Source of the DNA: Allacma fusca
Lineage: Eukaryota; Arthropoda; Collembola; Symphypleona; Sminthuridae
Assembly (NCBI GenBank): GCA_947179485.1
Contig: OX359247.1
Coordinates: 34,076,801 to 34,140,800, forward strand
Reading direction: 5' to 3'
DNA length: 64,000 nt
The notes below the pieces were generated by a model. It was not told the origin of the DNA and ran no database searches. It worked only from the letters and a program-made list of their open reading frames with translations. Of the stretch, positions 41,419-54,940 are shown one piece after another (the first letter of the stretch is position 1; the number at the start of each line of letters is the position of its first letter). The translations under genes and the position numbers were made by a program.

Positions 41419-42270
41419 ATGGAAGGAATCCTTGAAGAAACATTCCTTAAAATCCCACTATCTTTTTCTCTTAAAGGGTTTCCAAAAAACGGAAACCTTC
41501 ATTCTCATATCTTCCCATTATTTTATACTTACATTTCCTTCCAAAAAAAATACATTAAATTAAAGAGTTATGAAGTAATTTGATACTCAACGGTGAAGCC
41601 GGAAGTGACTGTAATTTCTCCTTTTGAACTCCGCGTCACTGATAGGATCTTGGTTTTTACCTTACCTTGTCAAAAACATTTCTTATGGGGAGGAAATCTC
41701 ACAAAGTTTAAGTTCCGGTTGGAAAGTTTCTTGCCTGTACTTCTGGACTCCCAAGTCTTCCCTTCATCACCCTCATCTCAAGTGTGCTCTAAATTTGCGG
41801 AGTTGGAGGTATATATATACGAAAGAAAAATTCCTGGTCACATTTTTTTTTGTTGGCAGCGGATTTCATGAGGATAGGGGGGAGAGGATTCTGGGAGAAT
41901 TCCCCGGTAACCTAGTCCGACCGGGTTAATATTTAATGGAAATCAATACCAAGTATCAACTTGTTTACAGTTCTATGTTCTGTGAAAGGGTATAGTCTTT
42001 TTGAGTTCATTTTTAAAAATTATATCCGTCTTTTGAGCCTAATTTGTAAGTCTGGCCACTGTGTTGGAAGATCAAAGTCCATATAATACTTGTAAGGAAT
42101 AATGGAACTTGTACAAATGGTTCTTTCATTTGTCCTTGCAGAAGTCATTGGAATTTATAATGTAATAAGTAAACGAGTTGTGAATTTTCCATTTCGGATA
42201 CAACACTTGTTCCACGTAGGAGGAACGGTGGACACATACATAGCAAGGGAACACTTTTTAAACAAGTCTT

Positions 42271-42271
42271 G

Positions 42272-42304
<33 letters not shown>

Positions 42305-42330
42305 TTCTCCCTCTCTCTCTCTCTCTCTCC
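42271..42330. repeat. (CT)n microsatellite with interruptions
   Basis: About 60 bp of CT/CTTT/CTCC pyrimidine tract. Confidence 0.85.
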
Positions 42331-45300
42331 TTCGGATGGAATTAATGCAATAGAACTTTTCGGGGGAATGGGGAGCTAGCTCGTTCCGCTTATAGAATCC
42401 AACTTGAGCTCTATATTAAACCCCATTCTGTTCCTTTTCCTTAGGATGTACGAAATGCCGAGTTCCCTCCTATATATGTAAGTATTGAAATATCCTACAG
42501 TAAATATAGTTAATTGAAAGGTATTTCTCAACTATAGGTTTTACAATATGCATCTTTTTCCTCAAGTAATTACTATTAGCTTTTAGTTCAAATGTAAATC
42601 TTCCCCTTGTGGAGTTCTCAAAAAAAAATCAGCTAGTTAGCATGTAAGGCCCGAAATTATACCTTGAGTTGGTCTTACCATTGCTATTCTTTCCACGAGT
42701 TTTTTTTATAATCTACTTGATGTGAAAGGTTTCGCCTTGGCCTACCATTGCAGCACAAATTTCGAAAATTGGTTGAAGCTTGGCTGAGTTAGTTTCAGTG
42801 ATGTGTCAATGGTACATGGACGTAGAGATATGTATATCTATAATTACATATCTAGTTATATTGGATACCTTCTAGGGCTGGACCTATAACCACGTGCTTA
42901 TGTATCTTACATCTATAGAGATTGAGCACAGACGATGAGATTGTGCGAAAGTACGTCGAGAAGAACCAAATGAATACAAGCTGTATCCAATTTCAAGTTC
43001 AGACAGAGACAGAATAGAATAAGAAAAAGACAATGAATGAGACATTTCCGGAGCTGAAGGACAAGAGAAGGCAATTTATTTAATTGCTGTAGTTATAACT
43101 TCTTAATGCCTTTCGTAAGGATTCACCTATAAGGATATATGTATACTTATGTATCTATGTATCTATGTACGGATGTATGGAACCTATGGGGTTGAGTTCT
43201 AGCTTTTTCACAATTGCATTCCTTTAATGCGAGCACTTATAAGAACATTAGCTCACACTACTAACTTCCTCCTCACTACTTCATTTTCTGCTTATTCACA
43301 CCAACTTATGGCTTTTCTCCCTGCTCTCTGTCCGTCTTGGCATTCTTCTTCACCAGGGAAATTTATCTCCTCGTTTACAACTCACACTAAATGCTATTTT
43401 CCCTGTTGTTCTTCCCCTTTCTCTCCGTATGAGTCCCTTCCCGTTTGGCAACTGTGGAAATTGGGTGAATAAGTCGGTGAACTGGAAGAAGGAATTTTCT
43501 ACACAGATATCTACACATGGAGCATCCAAACAGATAGATACAGATATGTATCTATGTACAAGCGAAGATACATCCCCATACCTCCTACTAGTACACTACA
43601 TACACACAATACGTCCCACAAAGGGGCTCTTAATGAATGGCTCCTAATGAATGGATAGTGATAGGCTCGGAAAATTACAACATTGGTGGCGGCCATTGGG
43701 GAAAGATAATCATTATCATAGTTGGTTGGTGTTGGTTGAAGGTAAATTACCGTGAAATTAATAATCCTCAATAATTCCGGAGGAATTACAAGAACGGAGT
43801 GTTGTCATCTCATGTGTGAGATGCGGGCACAATCGCGGACATCCTACCACAGTAGGTACGCTCAGTCAATAGCCAAGGACACATTAAAAAGACTAATTCC
43901 AGCTATTTCATCGCATTGGTCTCACATCCATCTTCATTTTCAATCATGGCTAATCACAGTGGGCTTCTGAATATGCTAGAGGGAGTATTATGTATCTGTG
44001 TGTACATACTTACATTCCCTACTGCCACTGTAGATATGGACACGTACACAGAAGTGTAATTAAATTTTGATCCTAATTTATAATTTTCTTGTTCCGACAG
44101 TGACCAATGTTTATTGCTTGGGCCAAACTATCTTCTCCCTCTCAAGGACGCCCAGGTTCTTTGGAACTACTTATGTTCAGTTAGCTCCGTAGATCACATG
44201 AGTAGCTCCTCATGAGTAACTGGAAATTAGAGCCTTTCTAATTTTAGATTAATTCAATAAAATTGGGGCAGAGATTGATTAGGAACAGGAGTAATTCTGG
44301 GACTGGGAGGCTCGGAATTATTACGGGAATACTCTTTAGTGCTATTTAATTTTAGAACTACTATTCTACAGTAGTTCTTGTTAATAGTTGTGATTTTAGA
44401 AAATATGTAGATACGTAAGTACTGGAAAATCCTCGGGATTTCAAGGAGCTGGGTGTTCCTTCCTGATAGCTCATCTGTCAAAGCTGATGATGAACGATGG
44501 TGAGTGCACTAATGAAAATGAGAGGAAACATGTGGCCGGAACATGAATGTAGTGGACAGTTAGTTTACCTCATCACTGAACATTGTCATGAGCTATAAAT
44601 CTGTTGAAGTCGTTTTTCAAAATGAATTATTTTTTTGAGGGTGAGGAGTGTAAGGAACCAATGTAATACTAGCAGAGGAAGACCTATAGCCTATGAATAT
44701 TGTATGAATGTACTTATATTCACAGTTGGTTCCTGCGTGGATCGTACATTTTTGTACATATTACTCAACGTATTATTGTATTACATGGAGCAACCATTGT
44801 CCTGTAGAATTTGTATTCTATTCAATTTCCTTGACTTGTATCATAAACATACTCTACTATTTTATGCATGGGATATTATTACAAGGTCCCGCTTGTAACA
44901 TGAAGAGTAGTAACTGTAGTACTATATCTACTCTTTGTATGCCTTTGTATAAATAAAAGAGCAAAATACTAAAATGTGGAGGCTTTCAGTCCCGGACTTG
45001 AAGTAATTTTGATAAATTGGGTCTGGACCGGTATACAAGATATTTTATACCCTTACTAATTCCACAGCATCATTTGCATTCAGGAATGGTTCATTTGCTC
45101 AAAGGAGAAAGACAAATAAGTATTAGAGAGTATCATGGGGAGGACAAGATAGAGCTTCTGTGAAGTGTACACACAGAGCTTGAAAAAAGGAAACTCGTGG
45201 AACAACATCCTGTTTGCATTGACTTCTTTTGGAACACAGGCTTCTCTTTTGAGGGTACCCTGATTTTACTCTTGGTTGAGGTTGAGCTCACATTCTGTGA

Positions 45301-48300
45301 TATTGGAAGGAGGAGGACTTGGTTGTAGGGGCAAGACAAAGCCCTAATAATTATTGTAAAGCAGGCTCATTTGAAACAGAATCACAGAAACTGACACTTA
45401 GGTTCGAGTGACTGAGTTGGAGAAGTACAAAAGGTTATCCCGTCAACTTTGCATATTAAGACTATAAACATTACATTACCACTTCCCTATATCTATTTAT
45501 CTATGTATATAGTATGCATGGAAATAATTTTTGTTATTTTAGGCTCTGGGCATAAGTGTACCCATGTAAATCCGTCTTGTTTGAAAAAAAAGGGTATCAG
45601 ATACAGAGCATTCTTTTTTACAGTTGTGCAGTCCATTTAAATAAAATGAGACATACATAAATATTTAGTGTCAGAGTTCACGTATTTCCATATAAATCTT
45701 ATGTACAGGCTTCCACGAAGAATTTTTCTCTGCCCTATAGCTCATATATGTACATAGCAAGCTATTGAGTAAGCTAAGTGGATTTGATCCCCTTCCCCGA
45801 TTTTTACAGAAGCTAATTTTCCCTCGTGTTTTCTAAAGTTTCATTCATTGAGATAGAATCACGTTTTCCAAACATCATAAATATTAAAAGTATACATTTT
45901 GTAATTTTTAGACCTTGCAGTTCAGGAAATTAATTTTTGATGCTCATTAAATTAAATCGCAACAAATCTTGCTGGGAACTTTGCAGGTTCTGGTTTAATT
46001 TATGTACGCCAGGCAAATACAGGAATGATATTGATTGAATACATATAGCTGGAGCAAGGTTAATATTGTACAAATTTTGGCTAATAAAAGAATAAGAACA
46101 CGGTGTACGGAAATGGGTGAGTCGAATTACGGGTTGGGCTGTGAAATTTTTTTAGCTGACTCACTTTTAAACAGGGAAGAGAAATTACTGGTACCCTGCA
46201 CATGGAATGTACTGAAACTTACGAAGTACATCTGAAGATTTTGTAATCCCATGTTTATATGCATAGTATTTACGTGGATATTGCACGGAGGTAAAAATAC
46301 CATTTGCTGAAGGAATTTACAATTTTTAAGTGAATTGCAAAAGAATTTCACCACGGGGTACCTTAAAATGACAAGTTTCTGGAGCGTGTATGTAATTCAA
46401 CCCTCCTGCACCCTGACAGATAGTAAATGTCTGGATTGCTCACTGGGCCTCCGTCACCATGTCATTCACATACAAATAGTCGTTGATTTTGTTTACTTCA
46501 ATGTTCATTAGATGATTACATGGTAAGACTTGTTGCAATAAAAGACACAAAATTCAGTCCTAATTGGTTGCTAGAAAAACTACACTATTATTCATGGAAT
46601 TACATGTTTCAGATATCAAGCTCAACTAGAGCTCATAGAAATTAAGCCTGCTTAGATTGACACAATCCCAAGATAAAAGTAAAAAGGTAAGAATTATATG
46701 TATTAGCAAATATAATTATTATTGTATATATGTATTTATTTGTATGTATCTACGGTCATATAATTACACAGGTACTAGTATAATTTGATATATATTGTAC
46801 TTGGGAAAAGGAAGCTGTCATCCTAATTATGACTCATTCGAGGTTGACTGAGCATATATTTAATTCATACCAGGGAAATAACTGGAGTGTATGCAAATCT
46901 GAGAGATTTGAATCCTGGAGAAAAATCCCAGAGGTGAGCTGTTTTGTCATCGTGGCACGACTAACATCTTAACCTCAGAACACATAGCTCCACTCTTTTG
47001 GGATTTCATGTCAGGGCGAAAGTATGAAAGATATACAGAGGGCTGATGGGGAATGAAATGCAAATGCACTACATACTAGCACAATGACTTTTTCTAGACT
47101 CACAATCAGAGCTGGCTTATCGAATCCCAGCTTCATTCCTGCAGGTGTACAGAACAAGAAATACCAACGACTACCATTACCCCTCATATATGTATGTATG
47201 TATATACAGACTCACAAGACAATTAAATCCTTATGATCATACCCGTGAGACTGTCTCGTACCTTATCTACCTCCACACAGTCCTCACAAAACCTCTCTGT
47301 CTTGCTTTTATCGCACATAACCAAATAATAACCTACAGATTCTCAGACTCGTCTTTTCCTTGAAATACATAGAAATCTCTAAAAAATGACACTATAGACA
47401 TATGTATATAATATGCGCTCCTGGAGAAAACCTTAGAGCAGAATAATTTCTGCTAGAATACTTTAAGAACTTACTTTTTACAGAATTTGTCTGGTTTTAA
47501 GCAAATATTAGAAGATCCATTCATTCTCTGAACATAAACTCTTCGTAGTTAAGATTTGGAACTAAATTATAATTAATACAATTTAAAACATTCAAAGAGG
47601 GATTCAAGATATTCAAAAATTATTATATTTTGCCAATTGGTACAAATTTTACTCCAGATTTTTAAAAAAATTAGTTTCTTAACACAAGTAAGTAAACATT
47701 TTGATCTCAGGGACTGAAGCAAGAGTCAAATTGGTTATTTCCAGGGAATTGATCCTCTGACTTTGAGACACCTATAGGTACGTATTGTCAAAGGCAGTAT
47801 TTTGATGCTTGCTTGTTGGAATTTTATCCCTTTGGTTCACACTTTTGACAACGGGAGTTGGAAATAATGATTTATCATAATGAACTACATAGTTCGTATG
47901 TATGTATATATGAAAATGAAGTACTAAAAATAGGGAATTCGACAAATAAAAAATATTGATCAAATAAATTTCATAAAAAAAGGAATACTCCGTATTTGGA
48001 GCAATTGAAGAAGAACGTGGTAATATCTGAATTTGCAGAAGTGAAATTGAAAACTGTTAGTAACTTTTCTTTTCTTAAATTCGTAGAATATAGATACTGT
48101 AATATAATTTCTAGAATTAGGTGGGTTACTTAGGAACGAAATCAAACGAAAGTCCTTCGTGCATTAAATTACCAATACTTTAAAAAAAATCATTTCTACA
48201 GTAATAATAATGGTAACTATTTCCTGGTTTGAATAGTGCGTTTCCTTAGAAGATTTAAGTGAAATTTCGAATGAATCTTTGTAATTAAGGGATTTTCTCA

Positions 48301-49595
48301 GAACTTTGAACAAATCCATGAAAATACTTCTGGAAATTCCATCATTCAGAGTTTTTCGCATTTCTAGTAAATATTTTAGAAGCAACTTTCCCTACAGTGA
48401 ATAACTTTATTACGACTTTATGTTACTTTTTACATACATATAAACAGTGCTTAAAGGTATGCGTAGTTGTGGTCTATACAACGGATCCTTTTTATAATCG
48501 GTAAAAAACTGGGGGAGTGTCCCCAGAGAGTACATTGTATCAAGACTTGTCTATACATAGCCCATAGCATATTTGCTTCACTAATATCTTTCATTCTTAA
48601 AACTATGATTTATAGAATCAACTTTTAATCCTATTATGTTTTCTCAACTTTACCGGCAAAGCCTTCGACTCACAAATAAAATTTCAAAAGCTGAATTTAT
48701 GGATTACATAATTTGTATTTACGAATTCCTACAAGAAATCTATATAATAACAAAACTATCTTTCTTTGAATATACTGATCTGAATTTGAAATGTATAAAA
48801 GCTTAAGAGCTTAAACCAAGCTATTTCTGGAACTCCAAAAATAAATGTAATTTCGCACAACTGACAGCTTATGACTCGTGACACTGGATTTCAAAGGAAT
48901 TCTCACAATTTGTATTAATTTACCTCCTTCAAATAAATTAATTTGGATTAGAGTTTGTATTTGAATACGCTGCACTGCACAATCGCAGGAAAGGCACGCT
49001 AACAAATAAACGAGTTCAAAGAAACGGGAGATAATTTGAGAAGGCCATAATTACTCAAATCCTCGTGATTACTCATTTCAATGACATTTTTTCTTCTGAA
49101 TGAAGGAGAGTACAGATCTTGAAGATCCCTGTTTATTTAGCATGTAGGATAGGAATTGGAAAGGAAATTCGTGGAATCTGACCTCCGAGAGTCGTGCCTG
49201 CACTTAACCATTTAACAGCACAACAATCATTTCCGTCCTTACAAAACTTCCTGTGCCTAATTTATTTTAAATATCTAATAATTATACACTCCTCAACATA
49301 ATAAGTTACCTATTTGACAATGTCATTTATGGATGCATATACCATTCACAAAAAGCTTCAATAAATTGTGAAATCTTCATGTAATATTATCCCTCTGTAT
49401 TTATTACATAGTGACATTTTGTTGTCTTATTATTACTACTGTTTGATTTCATTGGGAGAGTGCTGGTGCAAGTGTACGAGGGCTAACATGTAATGTTTTC
49501 TATCCAATTATGTGTAAGAAAAAATCCTTCAAAGCACTAAAGCACATATGGAAACCAATCATGATTTGAATGACAAGCACAGTACATAACTTTGA

Positions 49596-49601
49596 TTTAT
49601 T
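49596..49601 (-). terminator. Polyadenylation signal AATAAA for the Gly/Cys-rich peptide gene
   Basis: Canonical AATAAA on the minus strand, 78 bases beyond the TAA of the gene at 49679-50074; a normal spacing for a short 3' UTR. Confidence 0.5.
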
Positions 49602-49678
49602 ACTTGCAGAAATTGAGACTACAAAATTAAAATGATTTTAATATTTTGAATGTATCTATTTACATAATTGTACAAAAT

Positions 49679-50074
49679 TTACTTTGGGGTGTAATCATAT
49701 TCAATTAATTCTCGGCGATTTGGAGCATGGCCACAACCATTGCAATGAGTACAATCCTGACAGTACTCATCAAAGCCTCCGTATCCATAACCCTTGCCAA
49801 AGCCCAGGTCCTGACGATTGGCGTCGAAACCTCCAGGGCTGGACTGACGCTTTGCCCGCCTCAAAATACGCTCAATTTCAGTTGGTAAACCATTAGATGT
49901 CTCAATCAAAACCGCTAAGGTGACAAGGAGGAGTAGGAAACAGCAAGATTTGTGCTAAATATAAAATATGTCCGAATGAGAACTGAAGACAATCTGTATT
50001 TAAGACAACGCTCACTGTACACACAAATGAAACACAAATCAACTCACCATAAAGCTCAAACGTCCCAAAGCCAT
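49679..50074 (-). CDS. Small secreted Gly/Tyr- and Cys-rich propeptide (100 aa, 2 exons)
   Basis: Function unknown; it has the build of a neuropeptide-like or antimicrobial-type precursor. Exons are 50048-50074 (nine codons, starting MALGRLSFM) and 49679-49954, joined in phase 0 by a GT-AG intron of 93 bp. A hydrophobic core (FLLLLVTLAVL, residues 15-25) makes a signal peptide ending near residue 31. A basic site RRAKR (41-45) follows. The region after it (46-88) starts with Gln, which could cyclise to pyroglutamate. That region is rich in Gly, Tyr and Phe and ends in a C-x2-C-x2-C-x2-C-x-H core (residues 74-85). A dibasic RR (89-90) then releases an acidic tail. Only four Cys lie in the mature part, spaced as in metal-binding or two-disulfide peptides. 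The signal peptide and processing sites are clear; no family is recognised. Confidence 0.72.
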
Positions 50075-53062
50075 TATTGTCCCGTATATAGAAAGAAATA
50101 CAAACTAAACGCTCGACGAGCTGACAACAATTAACATTCAAGCTGAAAATTCTCTTTGGAATGAAACTGAAAGGATCAGCAAGCTTTTATAGACTTGTCC
50201 ACCACAAGACTCACCACCAACGTTAACAAGGAGGATTTGACGATGTGATTTGATTCAGGTTGTGGGAATCAAGTTGATTTCTGATTTGGTCCTCACAAAA
50301 GACTGGCACGATCACCCATAAATAATTTCCAATATTTCACTTTTTCACACGGAGCAAGGTTGATTCTCCACATCTGATCCTTTCATATCTCATCTACTTC
50401 CTTGAGATTTTTTCCTGGCCATTAACTGTGGTAAAGACACTAGATACTTATTTTTTATTCAGTGCTGTCTGACTGACGCTTACATGAGTAGTATTAAGCT
50501 CACGCATGTAATTACCACAGCTCTTCACATCTTTGCAGATGGAATAAGAGCAAGTCGGGACAAACTGTGCTATTAAGCATCCTACGCAACGTTTTATTTT
50601 GCTGCTATTGTGAGGATTGCGTCACATGGGCTATTTCTGAAGAACCTCACAGTACAACCTTAACCGTTTCTCTGAAGATAGATAAGAAACTTATCGGTCA
50701 TTTATTACCAAGATATAGTGTTAGAGAGTAGGATTTGCTTGTACCTATATACGTTTAAATTTATATTTAGTTTGTTTCTGATACACTTGTAATCAGCTCT
50801 CGCGGACATACTATAAATTTAATGGGAGATAAAATTAAGGCAAATTGCTTATACTCTTTATTACTACTAGCCCTTTATAATGCTGCAATTATGGGAATTT
50901 TACCCAAAAGAAGTACTCTTCACTTTTGTTGTGCTCTTTTTTCTCACAAAAATTAGCAGTAACGAAATCTGAGACAAGACTTTCCTTTCCTTCGAAAGCC
51001 AAACGCAGAGTAACCGCTTTACATGACTCCTGGCTACACAAACGTTGTGCAAACTCATTTACTTATTGTCTTCTATTTTTACCAAGAAATCAAACTTTTG
51101 CAAAACTTCCCTAACGTGTGAAAAAATTTCAGATGCGGATTTGTTACATTAAGCAATTTTAGAAAAGTTGCTGCGATGTTGTATTATGATTGAGTATATA
51201 GCATGTATGTAAGTATATTAACTATGCTTTCAGTGTAACCAGCATGTATGTATAATTTATGTGTAGGATAGGGTATGGTTTATTAATGGAAATCTTTACA
51301 CAGCTTTTGTATGCAAATTGTGTGAAACTTTAATCTCGGCTCGTCGGCGAACTTCAAACATTTTATCACTTGAAATCTCCATGTTTTTGCATACATTGTT
51401 CTACATAAGATGTTCTTTTCCAAAGCACTTTATGCAACAGTCATACATTCACAGTTTGATGTAAATGTATAGTCTAAATAATAAGTATCCGTTATGCAGT
51501 ACAAAAAATGTAAGCTGTAATTGACTCTACGTGCGAACAAAGCTATCCGCAGACAAATGAACGTGAGGTAGTAATTCAATCACTGGTATCCTTGTTATGC
51601 AGCCATAAAGCGTCTCTTAAGTACATACGTAGGTTTTGTTACGCAACTGATTGTAATTTATCATTTGCTAAATTGCTAATCGTCATCAAATAAAAACCAT
51701 GGGCTTTTTATAGGAGTTGGACTGACCGTAGCCCTATTTGACCTGCAGAGCCTGCATGCAATGTGAGCTCAATGTTGCACCTTGCGTATGCTGATTATCT
51801 GTAGATGCGAAGGTCATCATCAGATGCAGTTTAACAACAATGGTAGGATAAACAGTGAGAGAAGACAGTGGTCTTCAAATTAGTACCTATTAGACGTGTA
51901 CTTTTTCCATTATAACACGTTTTTGTAAGTTCTGTGTCGTATTTTTTGTTTCTTAATTGGATATCATACTACTTTTCCAACTTGAATGTTAGGTAAGCGT
52001 GTAGGTAACGTCTTTTAATGTTATTACCAAACTAAAATAAAAATTCATGTGCTCACACTTCTTTATAATTAGGTGAGTTCGTAGTTAGATTTTGTCGACA
52101 TTTTTTGCTATTTTGGTTCACTCATATCGTAATTTTTTCACTTAATAAAAGACACAAATGCGTAAATTTTCTATTTGCGTAATATCTTGTGCGTGTCTTG
52201 TATTGCAGAAAATACAGGTTGAAGTCATTTCATTCATAATACAACTGTGTGAAATCCAGACTTCAGGGTTGGAGTATGAGTAATTACCAGAGTATGATTC
52301 GTCGATCAAATTTATTTTTTTACAATACTGTGGAGGATGAAAGATCACACTTTGGTAATAAAAGATGCAACTGTAGTTTCTGTAGATTTGTGCATGAGTG
52401 CATATACAGCTATGTATGTATAGATATGGGAAATGCAAAATGCAATGAGATTCAGGCATTTTTCTCAACATGAATCTTTAGAGTAAGGCCTTTACGACGT
52501 ATACCAGTGGAGACTCATATTTTGGAATCTGAAAAGTTTATTGCAAGCCGAAAGCTAATTCTGTTGGCATATTCGGAAATATTGGGAAATTGGAAACTTT
52601 GTACATATGTCGGAATGACAGATGAATGAATTTTATTTTTATGAGCCTTGTTTCCATTTGTCCTACGGTTGCATATGTATGACACGTAGTGCAACATTGT
52701 GTAGTTATTGCAAAATTTTGTAGCTGTAAACAAGGGCTATTCAAAAGTTTATTTGATAATGAAATTTTTACTTTCAGAAAAAAAGCTCAATGGGATTTGA
52801 ACGCCCTTCTAGACACATTTTTATAGATTTTCAATTCATATAAACGCAAGACGTGTAATGCACTACTTATGAAAGGTCACAGATTGTAATAATGAATTCC
52901 ATATAATTATATATATAACTTTGGTCACATAAGCAATGGATATCTGTACGCAGTATACGCATGCATCAGATAAATACAGAATAAAAGTACGTCCACGTCA
53001 ATGTATCTGGATTACAGATTTACAGCTTTCCATAAAGCTGTAGATACCATGTCTGGGGGGAG
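50075..53062. other. Intergenic, no gene recognised
   Basis: AT-rich DNA without a supported gene. The 3' UTR of the knottin-like gene at 53.1 kb should extend into its right end; a minus-strand AATAAA is at 52748-52753. A short Cys-rich plus-strand frame near 51760 is discussed under rejected items. Confidence 0.5.
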
Positions 53063-53595
53063 TTAATGGCACATACCCCACCCGCCTAAAGTGAATAGCT
53101 GAAGAATTTGGCTCGGCACTATCTGACAAGGGTTCCCTGAACAACACAGTCTGCGCTGCACCAAAAGCTCACAGGCTCTACCAGAGATAATGCAATTTCT
53201 CTGAAATAAAATTAGAAAACATAAAATCAATTTTTCCATGCATGACCTGCATAATTCAAATAACGTGTACGTAAGTATGTATCTTTAGATTTGTGAAAAT
53301 GTATGTAAGAGTAATTAAATATTACCTCTGTTGACGGTCCTTGTTTTTCTGCTTCATCATTTTCATCCGGGGTTAGACTCTCTTTCACCATACCAACGCT
53401 GGGAACTTTGTCTGGGTTGATTGTAGCTTCTCCCAGAACCATCGTAAATAGAAAGTTCACAACCAGAATCGCCAGTAATACTCTGACAAAATTTGATATT
53501 GGCAAAAATTCAGGATTTATATGTTCAGCCTTAATTAGAACTAAACTAACTACAGAAAACTGAGTGAAAACTTACCTACGAATAGTATAGAACAT
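53063..53595 (-). CDS. Secreted knottin-like (six-Cys) peptide precursor, 104 aa, 3 exons
   Basis: Exons are 53576-53595 (20 nt), 53326-53482 and 53063-53200, with GT-AG introns and consistent phases (2, then 0). The product has a signal peptide (hydrophobic core VLLAILVVNFLFTMVLG, cut near residue 26), an acidic propeptide rich in Asp, Glu and Pro (27-59), and a Cys-bearing C-terminal module encoded alone by the last exon (60-104). Its six cysteines are spaced C-x6-C-x8-CC-x4-C-x18-C. The first five fit inhibitor-cystine-knot peptides; the last loop is longer than usual. Such folds occur in arthropod neuropeptides, protease inhibitors, antimicrobials and venoms, and the sequence alone does not say which. 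The gene lies 1.1 kb downstream of the AGL-linked frame on the same strand. Exon structure is well supported; the fold is inferred from Cys spacing. Confidence 0.7.
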
Positions 53596-54664
53596 TTTAA
53601 AAATATATTATGACAATACTAAAAATACGAATAATCAGTTAACTGCCAAGAAATCCTTTAAACTCAGATGTAAGTAAAATGTGAACAGAAATGGTATTAG
53701 TAAATGATAAATACTCCCTTCGTAATTCTCAGGAAAATTAAATTGACAGATTTACAACTGGAGAACAGCTGCTACTGAAAAGTTCTTAAGAAAAATATAA
53801 CGGATTAAAGACCAGTTACCTGATACTTGGAATTTAGAATAATAGCCTGGAAGCAATAACGGGCCTTAAGCTTCAACATTTACTGGTTAGTGAAACCCCA
53901 AAATTTACAGTTGAAGGAAGTAACTACACGACCTCTTATTGCTGTACATACGCAGTTGCTGAAAACTGACCTCATGTGTTATTCATTGCACTTACGTTTA
54001 TTAAAAATTTTGTAATATAATCTTGCATTGTATTATAGCACGGATTGAATAAATTCTGTAGGTAGCATGTATGCGATGGTCAAATTAAGTTTAGGAAACA
54101 AGCACGTAATTTTAGGAACTAATTTAAATAAAAATTCTTTATGAGTCAATATTCGAATAATTGATAATAAATGAGCATTTAATCCATCATAATAATTACA
54201 TTTTATTCAATTATGGCTCAATGGAATCGACTTCATAAACTAATATTAAAATATGTAATTTACATTGTATGTCTCATGCATAGGTACATGCATGATTATT
54301 GCGAGAAAAATAAATTGACTCTGAATTAAATTCCAATTCGTATTGACGAAAACAGAAGGAGACTAATTCTTATACAGCTAAACTTTTAAAGCCTTTTGAG
54401 TATTGCACTTTTGTCACAGAAGTTCGTCGATATTTAAAGCTAGAAATTTGGCACTCAAGAACTTATGTTGTGCTTTTTTTATATTAAGATGCATTTAATA
54501 AACTAATTAACGGCTATTACATCTAAGAATACGACTAAATAGAGAAAAAAACTTCCCATACTCCTAGAAAAACCCCAGGTATATTCTAATTCTAAATATT
54601 TCTACAACAAGGGTATTCAAAATTATCCGCGACTACTGTAAATACTATAGTACAGCTTGAAGAC
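53596..54664. other. Intergenic AT-rich spacer
   Basis: About 1.1 kb with no gene seen. It should contain the promoter of the minus-strand knottin-like gene to its left and any 3' UTR of the frame ending at 54665. A minus-strand AATAAA lies near 54203. Confidence 0.55.
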
Positions 54665-54940
54665 TTAATGGAAATAAACGATGTACCAAACCACAGTCAG
54701 AATAAGGAAGGAAATTATACTGACTAAGATCAGACGTTTGGTGTAATTGGGGATGCTCTCAAAATCTATGGATACGTCCAAATTATTAACTCTTATAGCT
54801 CCAGGCTTGAGAAGTTGTTCATGACAGGGTAGAATCTCTTCAAAATTGCCGTTATCTCTGGTTTTATTTTGAAATTTAATCGGCAATATCTTTTGACTCT
54901 CAACAGCCCTTTGCTTCAACCTAAATTTCTTCTTGATCAT
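54665..54940 (-). CDS. Putative tail-anchored protein ORF, in frame with and downstream of AGL (91 aa from its first Met)
   Basis: The frame encodes a basic, hydrophilic stretch and then one strong hydrophobic segment at its extreme C terminus (residues about 70-90, LILVSIISFLI...VVWYIVYF), as in tail-anchored membrane proteins. No family is recognised. The frame does not begin at this Met. It is open, without a stop, from the codon immediately after the AGL TGA (55144) down to TAA at 54665: 159 sense codons, unusual in such AT-rich DNA. It may therefore be a readthrough extension of AGL, the last exon of an unseen gene, or an ORF on an internally initiated transcript. A minus-strand AATAAA at 55004-55009, inside the frame, could end the ordinary AGL mRNA before this region. 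Confidence 0.4.
   Translation of the reverse strand: MIKKKFRLKQRAVESQKILPIKFQNKTRDNGNFEEILPCHEQLLKPGAIRVNNLDVSIDFESIPNYTKRLILVSIISFLILTVVWYIVYFH

Larger units (their letters stand above)
34091..49678. other. Gene-poor stretch after the receptor
   Basis: The left end should be receptor 3' UTR. Beyond it I found no exon chain, RNA gene or recognised protein on either strand. The longest frame, 135 codons on the minus strand at 40970-41377, has no features I recognise and no convincing splice partners. The stretch contains the hairpin at 36844-36915, poly-T at 35155-35179, and CT, GTT and CACTA microsatellites. Confidence 0.5.

Noticed and set aside
51745..51800. Short plus-strand Cys-rich frame (CRACMQC...CVC) before a TGA
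   Set aside because: Six Cys in 16 codons and a fair acceptor just upstream resemble a peptide exon, but the frame opens only at a TAG four codons upstream and no partner exon was found; probably chance.
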